Shown here in pieces: positions 6,897 to 10,982 of a DNA stretch of 10,982 bases; the first letter of the stretch is position 1; each line of letters opens with the position of its first letter. The notes below the pieces were generated by a model. It did no database searches and had not been told where the DNA came from. It worked only from the letters and a program-made list of their open reading frames with translations. This stretch comes from Hyphomicrobiales bacterium (GTDB lineage Bacteria > Pseudomonadota > Alphaproteobacteria > Rhizobiales > JAUVMS01). The translations under genes and the position numbers were made by a program. Location: NCBI GenBank assembly GCA_030600135.1, contig JAUVMS010000058.1, positions 1-10,982 of the forward strand. Reading direction: 5' to 3'.

Positions 6897-7787
6897 ATGA
6901 CCAAGTACATCGCCGTATCCAATCGCCGCGGTGGGGTTGGCAAGACCACCACGACAATGATGCTGGCCTATGGCCTTGCGGTGCTTGGCTATCAGCGCGT
7001 GTTGGTGATCGACCTCGATGCCCAGGCCTCCACGTCGATCACCCTCATGGGGCACGAACGCTGGCGGCTGGCGCGTGATCACTCCAAGACAGTCGGCGAT
7101 CTGCTCATTGAAATGTTCGGTGACGATCATGTCGACGTGACGCCTTTCATCGCGCCCCAGGTTGGCGACGTTCATATAATGCCGGGCGCGCGCCGACCGA
7201 TCCTCGATGTCATTCCGAGTTCATTCGAGTTGGACAACCGCGAGCGTGAAATGCTAATCATGGGTGGTGCGTCGGGGCCCACGATCGATGCGGTTTTCGA
7301 CAAGCTTCAGCTAAGCGTCGCACGGCTCATCCGGTCGCTCGAGGGTCACTATGATATCGTGCTGATGGACTGCCCACCGGGTTTGTCCAATGTGGCGTGG
7401 GGTGCGATCCGCGCCGCTGATCACGTCTTGATCCCTTACGTCCCCGATGCGACAGCGGAAGACAACGTCGGCTGGTTCACCCGACGCCTGCTAGACCTCG
7501 ATCCGGCCAAGCAAGTCAGAGTGCTCGCCAATCGCGTCCGCCCCAACAGTGCCTTTCAGGCCGGTATCATCGATTCCATCGCCAACCGCCACACGAGCCT
7601 CGGGCTGCAAATGCCGATACGCGCGGCGATCGCGGGCGCGCTCGAATTCCGCACCCACTCCCAGCCCATCCGAAGCAAGTTTGGCGACGGCGCCGTCGTG
7701 GTCGAACGGTTGATGTCGTGCATGCTGGAATGGTTCGAGCAATCGACCACTAGGCGAGCACCCGCGCTCGAAGAGGAACGGCTATGA
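6897..7787 (+). CDS. ParA-family (MinD/ParA-type) ATPase with Arg at the signature-Lys position
   Basis: 296 residues from ATG 6897, where the protein begins MTKYIAVSNRRGG as ParA proteins do. An in-frame ATG at 6837 would add 20 Gln-rich residues not typical of the family; GAGAGGG at 6879-6885 precedes the chosen start. Motifs: Walker A RGGVGKTTT (11-19; K16), Walker A' DLDAQ (39-43), and Walker B IVLMDCPPG (154-162). In the deviant Walker A motif KGGxGK[ST] the first Lys crosses the dimer interface and contacts ATP; here it is Arg11. The family positions DNA or protein cargo by ATP-driven dimerisation on the nucleoid. There is no N-terminal helix-turn-helix, so it resembles short ParAs. The start codon of the next gene overlaps its stop codon, so the two are translationally coupled; no ParB homologue or parS-like repeat was seen. 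The cargo is unknown. Confidence 0.88.
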   Translation: MTKYIAVSNRRGGVGKTTTTMMLAYGLAVLGYQRVLVIDLDAQASTSITLMGHERWRLARDHSKTVGDLLIEMFGDDHVDVTPFIAPQVGDVHIMPGARRPILDVIPSSFELDNREREMLIMGGASGPTIDAVFDKLQLSVARLIRSLEGHYDIVLMDCPPGLSNVAWGAIRAADHVLIPYVPDATAEDNVGWFTRRLLDLDPAKQVRVLANRVRPNSAFQAGIIDSIANRHTSLGLQMPIRAAIAGALEFRTHSQPIRSKFGDGAVVVERLMSCMLEWFEQSTTRRAPALEEERL

Positions 7788-8176
7788 AGGACGTGCCGGC
7801 GCACCAGCTGCTCGAGGCGCTCTTCGACGTTGTCGTCAAAGAGGCCGAGCGCAATAGCGCCTTCGCACGCCGGCTCCTGAGTGTCTACCCAGAGGCTGTG
7901 ATTGCACGCATCGAAACCAAGCAAGCGCGCACGGCAGGATTTGACCCCGCACAATTTCACGCGGTCAATCTGCTGCGCAATCACGGCGAGGCCATGTTGC
8001 GTGGCCGCCTCTCGTCACTCCGCACGAAAGCGCAGCTGCGCCAGGTGGCAACACGATCGGCGCTCAAGCTCACCGGCCCAGGCGCGCGCAAGAGCGCCTC
8101 GAAAGCAAAAATCATTGATGCCATCGTGGAGGCGGCGGAGCATTACGTGGCCCAACGCGATGCGGCCAGTACCTGA
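7784..8176 (+). CDS. Small basic protein coupled to ParA; candidate ParA partner
   Basis: 130 residues; ATG overlaps the parA stop (ATGA, 7784-7787), and AGAGGA at 7772-7777 serves as ribosome binding site. No family was assigned with certainty. Residues about 5-45 are amphipathic helices rich in acidic and hydrophobic residues. The second half (about 55-125) reads FDPAQFHAVNLLRNHGEAML, then a basic stretch (RSALKLTGPGARKSASKAK), then an I-I-D-A-I-V helix. This resembles the helix-extended loop-helix of SAP or Rho-N-like nucleic-acid-binding domains found in small proteins of alphaproteobacterial accessory regions. I infer a DNA- or RNA-binding adaptor that could load or stimulate the ParA ATPase in place of ParB. 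The alternative is an unrelated small protein that only shares the operon. A strong hairpin follows 2 bp after its stop codon. Confidence 0.8.
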   Translation: MKDVPAHQLLEALFDVVVKEAERNSAFARRLLSVYPEAVIARIETKQARTAGFDPAQFHAVNLLRNHGEAMLRGRLSSLRTKAQLRQVATRSALKLTGPGARKSASKAKIIDAIVEAAEHYVAQRDAAST

Positions 8177-8177
8177 C

Positions 8178-8205
8178 GGTGCCGCGCACCGAAGTGCGCG
8201 GCACC
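8178..8205. terminator. Perfect 12-bp hairpin between convergent genes
   Basis: GGTGCCGCGCAC (8178-8189) pairs perfectly with GTGCGCGGCACC (8194-8205) across the four-base loop CGAA. It starts 2 bp after the stop of the ParA-partner gene and lies about 50 bp past the convergent thrS stop, so it can serve both. No T-run follows on either strand. A weaker 5-bp stem (CCAAG/CTTGG, 8205-8220) abuts it. Confidence 0.75.
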
Positions 8206-8255
8206 CAAGCATTGTCTTGGCGCGCACCACCGAGATAGCAACGCGCCCTCTTTGC

Positions 8256-10205
8256 CTACGCTGCCACGTCGAGCGCCTTACGCCGTACGTCGGGCGGCAT
8301 GGCCTCGTCGCGCAACAGGCTCACCGCCTCCTGCAGGCTCATCACGCGGCTTTCCTTGGAGCCGAGACGGCGGATCGAAACCGTCCCCTGCTCGGCTTCC
8401 CGCTTACCGACGACAAAGAGCGCCGGCACCTTGGCGAGCGAATGCTCACGCACCTTGTAGTTGATCTTCTCGTTCCGCAGATCGACGTCGGCACGTAAGC
8501 CCGCATCATTGAGTTCGTCGCGCACGCGACCGGCATAGTCGTCCGCGTCTGAAACAATGGTGCACACCATCACCTGAAGCGGCGCCAGCCAGAGTGGCAA
8601 TGCCCCGGCATGGTTCTCGATCAAGATGCCCGTGAACCGTTCGAGCGAGCCGAACATGGCACGGTGGATCATCACCGGAACATGCTTTTCGCCATCGGCC
8701 CCGATGTAGAACGCACCAAGCCGGCCGGGCAGATTGAGATCCACCTGAACCGTGCCGCACTGCCAGTCCCGCCCGATGGCGTCGCGCAGAACGTATTCCA
8801 GCTTCGGACCGTAGAACGCACCTTCGCCGGGGTTAAGTTCATACTCTTGACCGGCCGCCTCCACGGCCACCTTGAGTGCCTCTTCGGCCTTGTCCCAAAT
8901 TTCATCCGATCCGACACGATTCTTGGGCCGGTCCGAGAAATTGATAAGCACATCCTCGAATCCGAAATCGCGATAGATCGAGAGGATCAGGTTGTGCATC
9001 TTGACGCATTCTTCGGTGATCTGCTCCTCGGTGCAGAAGACATGGGCATCGTCTTGCGTAAAATGGCGCACGCGCAGGAGGCCGTGCAACGCACCTGACG
9101 GCTCATAGCGATGCACCTTGCCGAACTCAGCTATCTTCAAGGGCAGCTCGCGATAACTCTTCAGCCCGTTCTTGAAGATCTGCACATGGCCGGGACAGTT
9201 CATCGGCTTGCAGCAGTAGACCCGCTCATCCGGCGTCACCGTGGTGAACATGTTCTCGCCGAATTTTTCCCAGTGCCCGGACTGCTCCCAAAGGCTGCGC
9301 TCCATCATGTCGGGCGAGTTGACTTCAATGTAGCCGGCCTCATGCTGGCGCCGGCGCATATAGTCGATCTGCGCCTGAAACAGCGTCCATCCCTTGGCGT
9401 GCCAAAAGACCGAGCCGGGCGCTTCTTCCTGGAAATGAAAAAGATCCATTTCGCGCCCGAGCCTGCGATGATCGCGCTTTTCCGCCTCCTCCAACATGTG
9501 GAGGTAACCTTTGAGTTCGTCCTTCGTGGCCCAGGCGGTGCCGTAGATCCGCTGCAGCATCTCGTTGTTGGGATCGCCGCGCCAATAGGCGCCCGCCACC
9601 CGCTGCAACTTGAAGGCATCGCCGATTTTGCCCGTCGACGTCATGTGCGGCCCGCGACAGAGATCACTCCACTGGCCCTGAGAATAAATCCGAATCTCCT
9701 GGTCCTCGGGGATCGCGTCGATCAGCTGGAGCTTGTAGTCTTCGCCCCTTGTGGCAAAGAACGATCTCGCATCCTCGCGCCCCAAGACCTGTTTTGCGAA
9801 CGGGGCATCGCGCCCGATGATCTCGCGCATCTTCGCTTCGATTACCGGAAAGTCCTCCGGCGTAAACGCTTCGTCGCGCGCAAAATCGTAATAAAATCCG
9901 TTCTCGATGATCGGTCCGATGGTCACCCGCGTACCGGGCCAAAGCTCCTGCACGGCCTCGGCGAGCACATGCGCACAATCGTGGCGAATAAGTTCGAGTG
10001 CCTCCGCGTCGCCACGCGTAAGTATTTTGACGTTGGCATCCGCCTCGATCGGCTCGGCAAGGTCCTTGAGGGCCCCGTCGACAACCATGGCGACAGCCTT
10101 CTTCGAAAGCGATTTGGCGATATTGGCGGCCAGCTCCGCACCAGTGATGCCGGCAGCAAATTCGCGGTCATGGCCATCGGGAAACGTAATTTTGATGTTA
10201 GACAT
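8256..10205 (-). CDS. thrS: Threonine--tRNA ligase
   Basis: 649 residues, close to the usual bacterial length (E. coli about 642). It charges tRNA-Thr with threonine in the cytosol. Domains in order: TGS (about 1-65); the editing domain with HxxxH (H75, H79) and C183-x3-H187; the class II catalytic core with zinc ligands C337 (in MNCPGH), H388 (in FTQDDAH) and H514 (in VMIHRA); motif 2 around R366 (FGKVHRYE); motif 3 GSLERFTGILIE (519-530); and a C-terminal anticodon-binding domain (about 540-640). All key residues are present, including the editing set, so it is predicted to be fully active and able to clear Ser-tRNA-Thr. The start at 10205 yields a normal N-terminus (MSNIKITFPDG), with GAG a few bases upstream. 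It is convergent with the ParA operon and divergent from the right-hand integrase, whose insertion may have altered its upstream region. Confidence 0.98.
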   Translation of the reverse strand: MSNIKITFPDGHDREFAAGITGAELAANIAKSLSKKAVAMVVDGALKDLAEPIEADANVKILTRGDAEALELIRHDCAHVLAEAVQELWPGTRVTIGPIIENGFYYDFARDEAFTPEDFPVIEAKMREIIGRDAPFAKQVLGREDARSFFATRGEDYKLQLIDAIPEDQEIRIYSQGQWSDLCRGPHMTSTGKIGDAFKLQRVAGAYWRGDPNNEMLQRIYGTAWATKDELKGYLHMLEEAEKRDHRRLGREMDLFHFQEEAPGSVFWHAKGWTLFQAQIDYMRRRQHEAGYIEVNSPDMMERSLWEQSGHWEKFGENMFTTVTPDERVYCCKPMNCPGHVQIFKNGLKSYRELPLKIAEFGKVHRYEPSGALHGLLRVRHFTQDDAHVFCTEEQITEECVKMHNLILSIYRDFGFEDVLINFSDRPKNRVGSDEIWDKAEEALKVAVEAAGQEYELNPGEGAFYGPKLEYVLRDAIGRDWQCGTVQVDLNLPGRLGAFYIGADGEKHVPVMIHRAMFGSLERFTGILIENHAGALPLWLAPLQVMVCTIVSDADDYAGRVRDELNDAGLRADVDLRNEKINYKVREHSLAKVPALFVVGKREAEQGTVSIRRLGSKESRVMSLQEAVSLLRDEAMPPDVRRKALDVAA

Positions 10206-10213
10206 GTCACTCT

Positions 10214-10228
10214 CGGCCTTGCTGGCCG
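10214..10228 (-). promoter_or_regulatory. Short hairpin in the thrS leader
   Basis: CGGCC and GGCCG form a 5-bp stem around a five-base loop (AGCAA on the thrS mRNA strand), ending 8 bp before the thrS ATG and touching the Shine-Dalgarno area. It could tune translation start. It does not resemble a T-box, and the loop lacks a Thr anticodon such as occurs in the E. coli thrS operator. The structure is small enough to be chance. Confidence 0.25.
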
Positions 10229-10283
10229 CCTCTCACTCACTGCCTACCAAGCAGGTAAGATAGGATTCTACTTTCTGCCAACG

Positions 10284-10358
10284 TCTGCCCGTTTCTACAA
10301 CCCCTTGAAATACAGGCTTTTAAGCGTCTGCACGCTCTGCTAACTTCTGCCCGTTTCT
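10284..10358 (+). repeat. Spaced 13-bp direct repeat in the integrase upstream region
   Basis: TCTGCCCGTTTCT occurs at 10284-10296 and again at 10346-10358, 62 bp apart; two further TCTGCC copies lie at 10274 and 10357. Between them is an AT-richer segment with a CCCCTTGAAA core. Repeats of this kind in front of an integrase gene fit arm-type binding sites flanking an att core, so the element junction probably lies here. No tRNA gene was found in 10206-10399. Confidence 0.55.
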
Positions 10359-10364
10359 GCCCAT

Positions 10365-10386
10365 ACGGTAAGGAAACGGTAAGGAA
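10365..10386 (+). repeat. Perfect tandem 11-bp repeat before the right integrase
   Basis: ACGGTAAGGAA is present twice without a gap, ending 13 bp before the integrase ATG and just before its Shine-Dalgarno (AGGGG, 10389-10393). The one-turn period suggests an autoregulatory operator or integrase/excisionase arm site; a slippage product is also possible. Confidence 0.65.
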
Positions 10387-10399
10387 ACAGGGGCATTCG

Positions 10400-10982
10400 A
10401 TGACCAAGCTGGACACCAAGACGGCCCGAGCAAAGCTCGAGGCGCGCAAGACTGCATACGTCAGCCGGATCGACCGCTCTCTAGCGCTTGGCTTGCGGAA
10501 AGGCAAGCAATCAGCCTGGATTGTGCGCGTTCAGGTTGGAGACACGAAGCAGGAGCGGCGGCTAGGTGTAGTCGAAGAATCCAGTGATACGGGCCTGTCG
10601 TACTCCAAAGCCCTCGACCTCGCTCAAAAGACGGGAGCGGAGATGATCGAGGCCATGCGCGACGACAGCCCGATCACCGGAAGCTATACCGTCGAGCAAG
10701 GCGTCACCGATTTCGTCAAGCACCTGAGCCAGCGAAGATCTGTCGAGGACGTGGGATCGTCGGCGTATTCAATCAACAAGACACTGCGTCGGCACATCCC
10801 ACCTGCTCTGATGAAATTGCAGGTCGCGGATCTCACCGCCCGACATCTGAACAAGTGGCACAAAGGCCTCGACCTGAAACCTATAACGGCCAATCTCCAA
10901 TGGCGTTACTTTCGAGCCGCCCTGTCGCTCGCCTTTAAATGTGGTTTGGTCGACGACGACAGCGCTTGGCGTCGTGTCCACA
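10400..10982 (+). CDS. Phage/island-type tyrosine-recombinase integrase, N-terminal part (runs off right edge)
   Basis: I translated 194 residues by hand from ATG 10400 with no stop up to the edge; AGGGG at 10389-10393 is spaced 6 nt from the ATG. The N-terminus (ARKTAYVSRIDRSLALGLRK, then SAWIVRVQVGD and QERRLGVVEES) is the arm-type DNA-binding domain common in alphaproteobacterial island integrases. From about residue 97 (YTVEQGVTDFVKHL) it enters the helical core-binding domain, including LQVADLTARHLNKWHKGL (140-157) and FRAALSLAFKCGLV (171-184). The catalytic R-H-R-Y domain is beyond the window. It differs in sequence from the left-edge integrase, so it belongs to another element. It reads away from thrS, and its att site is expected in the repeat-rich spacer upstream. 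Confidence 0.85.
   Translation, partial: MTKLDTKTARAKLEARKTAYVSRIDRSLALGLRKGKQSAWIVRVQVGDTKQERRLGVVEESSDTGLSYSKALDLAQKTGAEMIEAMRDDSPITGSYTVEQGVTDFVKHLSQRRSVEDVGSSAYSINKTLRRHIPPALMKLQVADLTARHLNKWHKGLDLKPITANLQWRYFRAALSLAFKCGLVDDDSAWRRVH

Noticed and set aside
9111..10343. Plus-strand open frame of 410 codons opposite thrS
   Set aside because: thrS is unambiguous over this span; the antisense translation matches no family and results from codon bias.
10206..10399. T-box or anticodon-mimicking operator upstream of thrS
   Set aside because: No T-box sequence or long stem is present; only a 5-bp hairpin with loop AGCAA, which lacks a Thr anticodon.

Overview
The window looks like a chromosomal segment of a moderately GC-rich alphaproteobacterium. 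The alphaproteobacterial placement is an inference from protein flavour (thrS, pirin, ParA and integrase N-termini) and from GC-rich codon use; no rRNA or other taxonomic marker is present. It holds eight complete protein genes and one incomplete gene at each edge. No tRNA, rRNA, CRISPR array or transposase gene was seen.

Layout. The left edge (1-211, minus) carries the N-terminus of a tyrosine-recombinase integrase running off the window. From 413 to 4272 (plus) lie two secreted paralogues, each an N-terminal von Willebrand A (VWA) domain followed by tandem beta-rich repeats of about 85 residues, five in the first and three in the second. The first keeps a full MIDAS metal site; the second has lost it. 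Convergent to them on the minus strand are a membrane-anchored TPR protein (4305-4928) and a pirin (5001-5927). A small secreted CARDB-like protein follows (6139-6603, minus). Divergent from it is a two-gene plus-strand operon: a ParA-type ATPase (6897-7787) and, overlapping by 4 nt, a small basic protein (7784-8176). A perfect 12-bp hairpin separates this operon from convergent thrS (8256-10205, minus). Upstream of thrS, in a repeat-rich spacer, a second, different integrase starts at 10400 (plus) and runs off the right edge.

How it fits together. Two integrase genes face outward from a 10-kb core, as expected if separate integrated elements border this segment on both sides. The most distinctive content is the VWA pair: one predicted metal-binding and one predicted metal-less paralogue sharing a conserved four-cysteine pattern and repeat architecture, probably an envelope adhesion or scaffold module. 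Second is the ParA operon: the ATPase has Arg in place of the signature Lys of the deviant Walker A motif, and its partner is a small basic protein instead of a recognisable ParB. thrS and pirin are ordinary housekeeping or metabolic genes.
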